Position numbers and translations under genes: made by a program. The notes under the pieces were generated by a model. The model saw nothing but the letters and a program-made list of their open reading frames with translations. It was not told the origin of the DNA and searched no databases. Shown here piece after piece: positions 53,671 through 64,000 of a DNA stretch of 64,000 nucleotides; within the stretch, counting starts at the first letter, position 1; every line of letters starts with the position of its first letter. Origin of the DNA: Stenopsyche tienmushanensis (Eukaryota; Arthropoda; Insecta; Trichoptera; Stenopsychidae); contig WACJ01000519.1 in assembly GCA_008973525.1 (NCBI GenBank), forward strand, positions 1,240,001-1,304,000, in the 5' to 3' direction.

Positions 53671-56600
53671 TAATAATATATTTTAAAAACAGACAGAGTT
53701 AATCAGTGTTAGTTCATGTAAAGTAAAATAGTCGAGTAAAACCATGTGCAACTCTCGACCTGGTCGGTATTCTGCGTTTTACGCCCCAAGTCCAGTTGCG
53801 CCCGTGGCGGGCGCCTGCTTTACCATGTCCTTATTACGGCCCTGCCGCAGAACATGGTCAACATCAAACAATAGACTGTAAAAGAAAAATGGACTCCAAA
53901 GGAAGCTGAAAATATAGCCTGATTGTAAAAGATTCATTTTTAGAAAATACAAAGACATTTTTTTGTATTTTCTTTCTTAGTTCAGATATTTCTGTGTCTA
54001 CCCTAGTATGTTTTGTTTTTGGCCCGATGAAAATTAATTGAAGAAGCGCCGCTTTGTATACAAATTGGCGACTTTTTTTGACAAAACGCTCCTGCAGGAA
54101 CAAGTGTAACTTACATAATTGAATAAGCGTGGATTTGAAAATGGCATACTGTAATTAGAGAGCGCCAACGTTCTTCCTCCCTCTGTAATTAGCTCCGTGA
54201 TAAAAGAGACCTTTTTTATCGTTTTCGCTCCATCTATTCCAAGCTACAGTATCTTGCTCCCCGGAGAAAAATAATAAAAAAACAAGCAGTGGGGATGATA
54301 ATAATTTTTTTAAATTAAACTCGCCTTACAAGAGGGAGCTGCAAATTTGCCAAGGGTAATTAAGATATCCTCTCCCTCTTTGGTGGACAGTCTTCCTTCT
54401 TTAAATTCGGGACACAGCGTGAACTTGCAGGAAATCATGCTAACAATGTATGCAGCATGCTCAAAGCATACGTGCTTCAAATTTCAGCAAAAATTGCATT
54501 ATTTTAGTGGAATTTGCCTGGAATGATTCCCAGAATCGTATATTTTTGTCGTCCGAAAGTCCCGTCAAAAAAATTTGAAAACACAAAGGGCTTTGATTCC
54601 GTATTCGTTCCCGAAAAACGACGACCCTCGCCAAGTTGATGCGGGAGTTGTTGCGAAAAAAAATTGATTCTTGCTCGCAAAATTTTACGTTCGCCCCCGG
54701 ATCTCTCAAGTTTGTTTTCTCCGCGAAAACTTCTTAATTCTTTCGTTTATAAGCATGTTTAAAAAGAGGTTTTTCTTGTTGTTTGACAAGTGCGTTGTTA
54801 AAGAAATACATTTTTCTTTGGGAAATGAGCGCACAACTTTTATTCTGTGACAGGACCCATGTGTTTCTGACACCATTTTCGAAATTCGCAGGGTCATTAA
54901 ACTTTTTTTTTCATTTAAAAATATCTCAATTCAAGACAAGTTGTTCTAAGAAAGTTATCCAGGCCACTTTAATGCTTTAAAAATTGTTCAAATCTTATTG
55001 AAAAGAAACAGATATCTACCTGGTTGATAAAAAATCACAGATGAACCTAAACTATTTCCATTGTTTTAGAAAATATTGAACATTTTCCGAATAATCGATA
55101 CAGGGGACTGTTGTATTTGTCAGGAGACTGTATGGATTAAGGAGTTTCTTTATCAGCTGGTCTATTGTAACATCTACTATATTGCCTTGAATTAATTTAA
55201 ATGTTTTGTTTTTTATTATCTCAAAACTTTAAAAATGTATCAGGGATTTTGCTATATTCTTCATTGATCTTATTAATTACGCTCACATACCTATATTTGG
55301 TCTGTCATGATGCAGGGGACTGTTTAATGTTATTTTGCTGTACACAGGGTAAGGAAAATATATAGTAAAACACAAATAGATTAGATAATTATCATGAAAA
55401 ATGGCTCCGCCGTAAAGTCTCGCAGTTGGGTCTTCTCTATTACTTAAAGGCCTTAAAATAAATTTTATTTTTATCATTTTCTTCTATTTTGTAGCAATTT
55501 TCTATTCTGTCTATGGATCTATTCCCTAATGGACACTATTAAGGTGTTTCGTTGATCATCCTCAAGACCCTCATTCTACCCTTTGTTATCTACTTTATTT
55601 ACATTCTTAATTTTATTAACATATATTAATAAAATAATAAGCAGATCTAATTAAAAATAATTTAATATTATTCAAATCATCAAATAATTTGATTTATTCC
55701 TGAAGTTATTATGATAATAGTTTAATAATTAGGTATTTTAATCTAGAATTTTGATAAAACCAGTTTGGTTTTTTTACATTTTTTAAAAATTTAGACCTTT
55801 AAGAATATATCCTTCAATTTTCAAAATTCTAATTATTTAATTCAACACGGTTGACATAATATCTCAATTTTTAATCAGCCGATTTAATTCAAATCTATTA
55901 TTATCCTTTTTTTATATTACTTTCTATCGTTCCTACCACTTATATTAAAATATTATTTTTAACTATGTTAAAAAAAATAAAACTGTGAAAAAATAATGTC
56001 AACAATATTTTTTTTAAAACACGTGACTTGTAAAGTTTCATCCAAATACAACGCCTAGACATCAGTACTATATAATCTTTACACATGACATTTTTTCTAA
56101 TAATTTTTGACGTCTAACCACAAGCGATTTCACCTCATCATACAACCGATGTTGACGGGTTTTGATGGTTTCCTTTGTTATAGGAAGAAAAAAAAATATT
56201 TTTTTGGAAGATTGAATAGCAACATAATGATTAAGCTTAAAACTTTCCCGATTTATGAAAATCTTTTTGGAATTTCCGTACAAAACATGTTTTCAGGAAT
56301 TAAAAAATCATTCTTCTCGATTAAAAAAAAATGCTCACAAATTCAATGAATACAATATTATTTCATAATTAACAGCAATTATATCATAAAATTCAAGCAA
56401 TTCCAAGTGTTTTGATTTATAATAGTGCTCTTGGAGATATAGTATTTTATGATGTAAATCTTCCAACTTTTATATTTTCATATTTTTTATATTTTATAGC
56501 CGGTTTTGGTCATTAGTTGAAGTTCTGTGCCATTTATTTAATCTTACTGAGAGGGTCATATTTCAATTGCTGGAATACAACATTAAAAATATAGAATATA

Positions 56601-57629
56601 TGAAATGAAAATTATTGTCTATTTATTGTTGCTTTAATATTATTCCTGCCGTTGAGATATTGTAGATATGTTAATATTTTAATCAGCATCCAACAAAGAA
56701 CCCATTACGTTTCATCAGAGATATTTCTTGCCCTTAGTTTGGAAGCATTATTCTTTTTTTTCGGTATCCGGGGTTGGGAATAAAATTAAATTAAAAATTT
56801 CATTGTCAACAAGCGTAGTGGATTCGAGCAATATTTCCAGGCAAAAAAGCCGTCCCTTAAACGGGTTGTACGTTGTTTTTTTCCCTTTTACAGGAATTTG
56901 TATCTCAGATTTGTTCCGTTTCTGGATTCCTCCTTCGAATACAGACATTAACAAAAAGTACACGTTGAGTCTTACACGATGTAAAAAGCTTTTTGCGGTC
57001 CTCGCCATCATTCTTACTTTTCGGAATAAAAGAAGCAAACTAAGAGAACGACGATAAAACCCAAAACGAAGAACGCAAGCACAAAAATGCTAGAAATTTA
57101 CAAATATCCACCCTTATAAATATTCGGCCATATATCATTTTTTGCTTTGTTGTGAGAAAATATGATTTTAGGCGATGCTATGTGTGTGTATGACACACTG
57201 TGCTAAAGCTAACATAATTATTCCGGGACACTAATGGAAACCTCATTGTCTTTATGGCATCTTCCTCCTCTGGATTCGCAATGCATATTACTTGAAATAA
57301 CTTCAGCCCAAAAGTGTTTATTATAGTAAATATTTATCTGATGCTCCAGAGACAAATAAAGTTCCCGTTGTCCGAATAGGTCTTTGAGCCTTTGCAAGTA
57401 AACTGGAACTGCTTTTGAAACAATTAAGAGAGGATGACCGCAAACTCGAATACCGACCTGTGAAGAACTTCCACTTGACCAAATTTGAAACCAGGACATC
57501 AAGTTGGGTCCAATGAATTCCACCAGGATAAGATCTTGCAACAAAATATATTGTCTAAGCAAAAATAATGTATTAATTCACACAAACATTGGATCAACAA
57601 AAGAGCCAATTGGAAGGAGTTCTAGGAAT
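53671..57629. other. Long unassigned AT-rich stretch
   Basis: Almost 4 kb without a recognisable gene or element. Antisense pairs of frames around 56728-57057 and 57218-57562 look coincidental. The segment 55560-56020 is extremely AT-rich. Confidence 0.4.
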
Positions 57630-57765
57630 TGGAATATTATACTGATTTTTTCGTTACCCCAGAAACCATGAGACAATCCAAAAGATATCCTGTGAATTTC
57701 AATTAAATACAAGCATTTTTCGAACCTACATAAAAGTTGTAGCCTTACTTTCTGGATGATTCTCA
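57630..57765 (+). mobile_element. Mariner 3'-end fragment
   Basis: FFVTPETMRQSKRY resembles the YTPETKRQS stretch after the first catalytic Asp, then the sequence jumps to CATTTTTCGAACCTACATAA and the TIR TACTTTCTGGATGATTCTCA followed by TA. Same family as 3134 and 35288. Confidence 0.65.
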
Positions 57766-60190
57766 TATATGGAAGAATAAGTATCATATTTTATAATAGT
57801 TTTACGATGATTTTATAGTTCAATTTGGCCCAAAGCTCATACTTTACAATTATTTATTACATATTGTGCGTAGGTTGATATTCAGATACGCTAATGGATC
57901 CTTCAGCGCGATGCCTGCGCAAAACTCAAAGGACCAAACGCTCCCTTTACGTACAAAGTCGGACTACACAGCAACACTTTCACTAAAAATTTACGAGCCA
58001 AATTCAGTAATGCGAAGTCTGCAAATGAAGGATCTAAAAATCCCGTGTTTGCTTCACATAACGTATGATTGCTTTCAGTTTCGGAGGCATTTACATAAAG
58101 GGCGCACGAAAGGACTCCACTTTTGATATATTTGCTGAAGATCCTGATCGCTGTAAATACAGGCGCCCATTTCAATATTTAACGACATCTTTTCGCATTT
58201 CATATTTCGCTTTATTTGTGTTTGAATATTTATCCGAGTGCAAAGTTTGCCGTTCGCCCCGACGACGAAGAAACTTTGCCAAATGTTTTATCTCTCCCTT
58301 AATCCCGACAGACAGTCGTATTCATCCCCGAAGTGAAGGGTGTGTGGAAGAAACGACGAGACCGAGCAAATCCGCACAACTTTGCCATTAAAATATAATA
58401 TTTACAAGACGCAGGGCTTATCACAATTTAACAACATCTTGCACCAGATTTATATATACACTACACAGGCGCAAATCGATCCAATCCGGCAACGGGGAGC
58501 CTAAAACCTTATTTTGCAAATAATTACAACTCGGTTCATATTCAATATTCATACGCATATTTGAAAATACGAATCTTCAAAGATTTCAATCAAAATACGA
58601 AGGGGGTTCAAATATAAGCGGGAATTTTGTTGTACAAATCACCAAGGCTGAAGTACCCTTAAATTTTAATGACGAGATGAAACAAACGAAAAACCACAAA
58701 AAAGTGATAGTTTCAATATTTTGAGCTAAAAAAATATTTTATTGAGTGTCAGTGGAAGGCAATCTTTGTATGGCTAGTACGAGGTAACCCAGAACAGACC
58801 ATACAGCGGCGCAGGAAATGGGTTCGATTGATAATGAACCCCCAATCCAGCTGTCTGTCGTCTATCCTTCTTCTGTATGACAAAGCATAAAGCAGCTGTA
58901 GCTCGTGATAAACTAAACCAATTATACTAGGAACACCCACCTTATCATATGTTCATAAAGGCATTAGGAGGGCAACGATTTCAAGTCAACGCTACGGTTG
59001 AATAATACGTGCGCAGCTGGTTTTCGAAGCAAACACCTTCTTTCTCCAATAACAGGATCAATAAACTAAAAAATGAACTATGTAGAAAAATAATATACTG
59101 TATTTTTATATTCCGGGTTATATTTGAATCCCCCTCATACAAACAGTCAATGTTTATTTTCAGTAAAAAATCCGGTTTTTCAATGTTTCGAGGTTGCCGT
59201 TTCTAGCCACAAACCTTAAAACTTTATCGTTTGGTTCATTGGATATGATATTTCCGAGAGCCCGTTGGAAAGTTTTGGAATTTTATACCATAATATTGCA
59301 ATGTTCATGCAATTTTCAACCAGAACCCGGATCTGATTACGCAAACTTTAACTCTGCAAACCGACTCGTCAAAGTTTATCATTTCCTGATTGCTAATATT
59401 AAATTTTTGCGTTCGATGCGGAATATCCAAACATTCAAAGTATTCTGTTCTGGACGAATGACTATGAAATATTTCGTAGTAAAACAAATATTGACGGCAA
59501 TCGCAAATCCCTGATCATGACCTGACCGCATCCTTATTTTGTTATGAACACTCGCTGCTTCAAACTGTTAATGGAGTTGTTTGTTGATTTGACAGAATTT
59601 TTTGTTGATAGGCAACTGAATTATATAAAGAACAAATTATTCAATAATATGTTCAAAAGTTCCTCGTTTGCGATGTACAACAAAGCATTTCTGACGGTAC
59701 AAAAAAATATTGTATGATTTATCCCACACGGGATGATCGATTTGGTTGGATGTAATTTATGGGAATTAATCATTTTAATAACAATAAAAATACCACAGCA
59801 GAATGTATTTTTCCAAAGCGTTCGTTTATTTTTATTGCGCGCATTTGTATTGAACTTCTTCACATAGAATAAAGCGTATTTGGCAAGGAACGTGGGTTCA
59901 GTGAGCTGAAACCACCAAATCATATATCAAATGTATGCTTAGCTTACTTCACTTCCTGAAAAATAACCTAGGATTATTTTCGTGCTTTATTTCATCAATT
60001 ATGTTGGATTCCTATCCAAAACAATGCTTTGATCGAACAGAGCGGCCCCATTCCATCGTGTCGGTATGCTTAAAAAGTTACACGAAAATATGTAAATTGG
60101 AGTCGATTTTGCTGGCGAAAAGGATCATACTGATCCTTGTTGTTAATAATTCATAATTAAAGAGTGGAAAGCAAGTTACTCGATTATTTA
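57766..60190. other. Unassigned stretch
   Basis: No gene recognised. Several antisense frame pairs (57866-58391, 59194-59514) show no known motif. Confidence 0.35.
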
Positions 60191-60470
60191 ATCTAGTATA
60201 TAAAAATTCATTTCTGTTTGTTCGTTTGTAATGCGCTGCCATACCGTTCATCAAATTGCAATAAAACGTCGTCCACTTATTGCTAAGGATAACGCGAGTA
60301 ACATAGGTATAGTTTGTTATATAAAAAATAAAGTTTGTTCGTATTTAATGCGCTTCCATACCGTTCATCCGATTGCGATAAAACTTTGTCAACTTAATGT
60401 ATCCACTTGCGGGAATAACATAGACATCCTAAAAATATTGTATGGATGCACAAATCAATTTTGGGCATGA
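60191..60470 (+). repeat. Helitron-like terminal repeat H, two direct copies
   Basis: TCTAGTATATAAAAATTCAT, then TGCGCTGCCATACCGTTCAT at 60234, and again GCGCTTCCATACCGTTCATC at 60350, each followed by GCAATAAAAC or GCGATAAAACT. Same words as 2938. Confidence 0.5.
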
Positions 60471-61059
60471 TATCGCAAGTTCTAATCAACAGATTTACTT
60501 TAAATTTAGTACAAATTTTTATTATATAATCTTTTATCGCTCCTACCAGATTTATATCAAAACACTGTTTTAACTATGTTTAAAAAAATTAAAACTGTGG
60601 AAAAAAGGAACAAAGTCAAAATGTATTTTTTTGCATTTGCAATAAGATTCGAAAAACGCTGTTTTGCATGTGTTTTAAAATAATTTAAATTCATTAAGAT
60701 GTATGTAAAATAGATGGTTCTTCCTGAAATATGTGACATTATCAATTTCAGGAAAAAGGATTTATTAATTTTTACGACAAATCCAGCCTTTCCGCTATAT
60801 GCCAAGGATAAATACTTTAACAAGTTATATAGGCAACTTTACATGACCTACTAAAATACTAAAAGGTATTCCTTGATGAAGGATAAACTTGACGTCGTTC
60901 TATATTTAGTGGTCTGAGCTCTCCTTGTGGTAAATGTCTATTTCCGGTGGAAATGTTGCTTCCAACCCTATGACAGACACTAGTCTATTTCATGCACCAT
61001 CAACGCATCCTTCGATCTCAAATTCTCTTTTCAATATCTTCGGATTCGATGAAATCATG
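60471..61059. other. Unassigned AT-rich stretch
   Basis: Nothing recognised, though the last 100 bp may belong to the mariner that follows. Confidence 0.35.
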
Positions 61060-61540
61060 ACTAAAAATGGGCTGTCATTATCAAGAGTTGATGAAACAAT
61101 AGTATCGAAACGTACGACAGCATTGGGAATGATACAAAAGGATCTTGGGTGCCTTACAACTTGAAACCGAGAGATGCGTATGAATAGCTGCTCCAAGGGC
61201 AAAAAATAATAGTTTTTTCATCGTATTGGCAATGAAAAGTGGATATACAACGATAATCTGAAGCGTTATGGTTTAAACCCGATCAAGCAGTAGCATTGAC
61301 ACCAAAGCAGAATATCCATGGTTCCAAGCTCATGCTCTGTATTTGGTGGGATCAGCTAGTATTATGAGCTGCTCTAACCCAACCAAACCATCACTGGATA
61401 TTTCTATAGAAAGCAATTGATGCGTTTGAGCCGAAAGAAAGAAAAGTGGCCATAATATGCTTAAAGACAGAACAATGTGTCTTGGCGGCAAAAACAGCGA
61501 GAACTTATTAACACACCCTTAACAACCAACCAACATTAAG
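61060..61540 (+). pseudogene. Mariner transposase, frameshifted middle portion
   Basis: Reads VSKRTTALGMIQKDLG, RIGNEKWIYNDN (position of the first catalytic Asp; the usual DEKW is NEKW), IHGSKLMLCIWWDQL, then RKQLMRLSRKKEKWP. Several frameshifts and stops. It is a different subfamily from the 3134 and 43999 lineages (GMIQKxG, NIHGxKxMLCIWWD type). Confidence 0.8.
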
Positions 61541-61635
61541 CCATGAAACCCAAATTAAATTACCTATAATATTACAGCACTTTATCATCATTAAAACATA
61601 CAATTGCATTATTGCGTAGAATTGTCTTTGAACAA

Positions 61636-62316
61636 AGATAATGTTCAGAAAGTAAGTGTACTATGATCATAGCGAGCTATGGGTTCTTTGAGGATTGGCT
61701 ACACTGATTAGTAGAGGGGATCTTCTGATAGAGCGAGCATCATATGAATACGATAGAATTAGTAGCTCATTACACGTCAAAATTAACAGACAATCGTCAC
61801 ACTAATTCCCCATTTGCCAAAAAACTAAAAACCACAATTTCGATCAAAAAATCGTGACCTCAGTGTTTTAGGACTGAAAAGGAAAAGAACCTAAAAAAAA
61901 CTCAAAAGGAACATTCAAAACAAAAGGAAGGTAATGCTGATGAGAGGAGTGTACTTGTTGCAAGACAACGCCCGTCCTCACACAGACTTAGCTACCAAAG
62001 TCCTTTTGGAGTCATTTGTTTGGGATGTTTTGAACCATCCTCCGTATTTCCCTGACTTAGCGCCTTCAAATTGTCATCTTTTCATCTCCTTGAAGGCACG
62101 CATGGTTGGAATTAAACTTTCAAACGACAAACAAGTGCAGAAAGAGGTTTTTACGTGAGGGAAGGAGTTTGTACTCACCACATGTATTGGACGGAATGAC
62201 GATTATGTGGAAAATAGTCAACAAGTGTATCAACAATATCCTGTTTTTTTTTCAGATACACTTTTTCTAAAAAAAAATATAAAAATCTAGTACATTTACT
62301 TTCTGAATATTCCTCG
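61636..62316 (+). mobile_element. Internally deleted mariner with degenerate TIRs
   Basis: TTCAGAAAGTAAGTGTACTA at 61645 and TAGTACATTTACTTTCTGAA at 62289 are inverted, and the right end TTCCTCG is followed by TA. The element is about 680 bp, retaining only the C-terminal part of the transposase. Confidence 0.65.
61934..62158 (+). pseudogene. Mariner transposase C-terminal fragment, last catalytic Asp changed
   Basis: The 74-codon frame includes YLLQDNARPHTDLATK (second catalytic Asp in QDN), then VLNHPPYFPDLAPSNCHLF, where the third Asp of APSD is Asn, then LKARMVGIKLSNDKQVQKEV and a stop. Sequence before the second Asp is deleted. Confidence 0.82.
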
Positions 62317-63120
62317 TAATTTAGCTAAAATTCTATATTTAAACAGTTTTAAGTAACTTATTTGGGCGTTCGGAAAAATTAAAACGCAATAGATTATTCA
62401 TTATTGAGCCCAAGTTGAAAATGAATATTTAAATAAATAAAATATAATAAAAATAATAATATTTTTATTAAGATTAAATATATGAATAATATCACTCGAT
62501 TATTTATTGTCATTTTGGCACCAAATTGAAAGGTGATTTGATCTGATTTTGCAGAAATTAAACGCAAAGTTAAAAGAAGTGGTTCTCAAAATAACCCATT
62601 TATATTATTTATAGTGCTTTAAAGTTACACCAACTGTTCATGGAGCTTTGCCGCATTGTTCGAAAAGTTATCCTTTAATTTAATTATTTTGCGGTTGCTT
62701 ATGTTAAATATTCGGTTGCTGCAACAATTCACAAGAAAGGCTAAATTTAATGTTAAAGTTTTCACTAAAATCAAATAACAGGGATTTTACAAATGCAAAA
62801 ACGAGGATAAGGGAAAGTCTTCCACATCTGCTGTAAATTTATATTTAGCTCCTTGTAAAAATATGATTAATCTCTCCACGGTATTTAGCGGGATCCCTGA
62901 ATTTCATTCATATTTTTAATGGAATCAAAATTTAAAATTATATTCACATAAAAACTATATATTATTAAGTAAATCCAGTATTAATATCGTATTTTAATAA
63001 ATGCAATTTTTAAACAGTAATCTACAACCCATTATCCAAGAAAGATATATGATAAATAGTATATAATTTGAAGATTATTTTAAGTTTAAAAATATATCCC
63101 TTTTTACAAATCTAGCGATA
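62317..63120. other. Unassigned AT-rich stretch
   Basis: Nothing recognised. Confidence 0.4.
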
Positions 63121-63394
63121 ATGGAAGAAATGTATACTTCGGGACAACATTTGCGGATTTACATGCTGATGCAGTCCCATGTGAGGAAAAACACCAGTGA
63201 AGCCACGAGAAATATTTTTGTCATTTATGGTGACATATTGGATGTAAATAAATATCGACGTTGGTGGAAAAAATCAAAATCTGGAAACATCGACTTGGAA
63301 AACAAGGAAACAAGTGAATGAAGTGATCCTAAAAACTTAAATTGAAGAAAATCAAGCAATGACTATTGGTAAATTATCAACGAAAACCTTTTCG
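63121..63394 (+). pseudogene. Mariner transposase N-terminal fragment
   Basis: The 66-codon frame reads HLRIYMLMQSHVRKNTSEAT, then VIYGDILDVNKYRRWWKKSK and SGNIDLENKETSE, the first HTH and the acidic linker of a mariner transposase. After the stop, readable pieces such as IEENQAMTIGKLSTK continue the second HTH. Interrupted at about 63394 by an LTR-B fragment. Confidence 0.72.
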
Positions 63395-63622
63395 GGGTAA
63401 CTTTTTATTCAGCACGAGAGAGATAGATCTGGCTGCGAGAAGGACGTCCTTCCGCAGCCAAGGCCAACCGCCGAATCTCCTCAACTGCCGCTTCACCATC
63501 TAATCGGAAACAGTGCACGCACAAGAAGCGATCAGTCAGTTATTGCAGGTGTAATATCCCCGCAGCGCCACAGAAGATGTCGCTGTTAATCGAATTAAAT
63601 TCGACCAGATCAACAGCACTAA
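63395..63622 (-). mobile_element. LTR-B fragment inserted in mariner remnant
   Basis: CTTTTTATTCAGCACGAGAG, GATCTGGCTGCGAGAAGGAC and GATGTCGCTGTTAATCGAAT match LTR-B. The left GGGGTAACTTTTTATTCAGC is shared with 49365-49385, so this copy is closest to the one at 49187. Confidence 0.62.
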
Positions 63623-64000
63623 TGTTTCTCAGATATATTCAGACTCAGAATTTTTTTAACACCAGATGTGATCTTGAACAATTCCAAAATGCTAAAATTT
63701 ATGCCAATTGCCGTCATTTGGCGTAATTTTCCCGTGACAAATTGATCAAATCCAATATTTTATGTTGGGTTTGTTTTGACTCCAGCTTACGGCAATTTCA
63801 TCACAAACACCCGAATCAAACGAATCACATTTCATCCCCCGGACTGGACGATCCGTGGCATATTTCGGGATGCATTAAATTACATTGTCACCTCGTATTT
63901 CAAAGCGGCCCTGTTCGTGCCGAAAATGAGCGCCCGTGTCTATATTTAGGGGCGTGCCAAATTAATCGGCGTTATCAAAATTTGGTCACCCGCCGTTATG
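63623..64000. other. Unassigned stretch at the window end
   Basis: Composition is more balanced here than in most of the window. No frame or repeat recognised. Confidence 0.35.

Overview
This is a stretch of arthropod, most probably insect, nuclear DNA. It is strongly AT-rich, has no dense coding, and is packed with decayed transposable elements typical of insects: many mariner (DD34D) transposase fragments, non-LTR retrotransposon fragments, an LTR retrotransposon whose promoter carries an arthropod-type TCAGT initiator, and Helitron-like ends. I found no convincing host exon, tRNA, rRNA or CRISPR array. The window is best read as a repeat-rich intergenic or intronic region. The species cannot be named from the sequence.

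The one intact-looking element is an LTR retrotransposon at 20931-25615. By eye its two 659-bp LTRs are identical, each starts TGTA and ends TACA, and a 4-bp AAAT target duplication flanks the element. A primer-binding-like site follows the 5' LTR and a G-rich purine tract precedes the 3' LTR. The only long ORF is a 677-residue Gag-like protein with a hexapeptide coiled-coil repeat, a capsid-like block, about 17 proline-rich 24-residue repeats and a damaged zinc knuckle. I see no protease, reverse transcriptase, RNase H or integrase, so the element looks recent and non-autonomous (gag-only).

Around it lie: (a) a family of solo or truncated LTRs (LTR-B) sharing the TGTAGCGTGG start and GTTACA end of the intact element (1541, 9524, 13088, 15398, 19443, 28960, 38905, 46847, 49187, 49807, 63395, plus decayed pieces at 41640, 42360, 45085); (b) mariner remnants of several subfamilies (3134, 5814, 10190, 26915, 30630, 35288, 37240, 43999, 47205, 48690, 52160, 57630, 61060, 61636, 63121); (c) non-LTR fragments (3455-4130, 31590, 32545-33250, 33490, 35392-36300, 38805, 39365) and a dispersed repeat that looks like a non-LTR 3' end; (d) a TA-flanked inverted-repeat family here called A (5265-5787, 31822-33458 and partial copies); (e) an inverted-repeat family with GCGGCAGGGAAACT termini, here called C; (f) tandemly reduplicated pieces of a DDE transposase C-terminus (25722 and 51420).

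Several elements are nested. Non-LTR fragments sit inside two mariner copies (3134-4208 and 35288-36577) and inside a family A copy (31822-33458), which gives relative ages. The remaining sequence is AT-rich single-copy-looking DNA. Its most striking unexplained structure is a perfect 26-bp GC-rich hairpin at 27539-27595.
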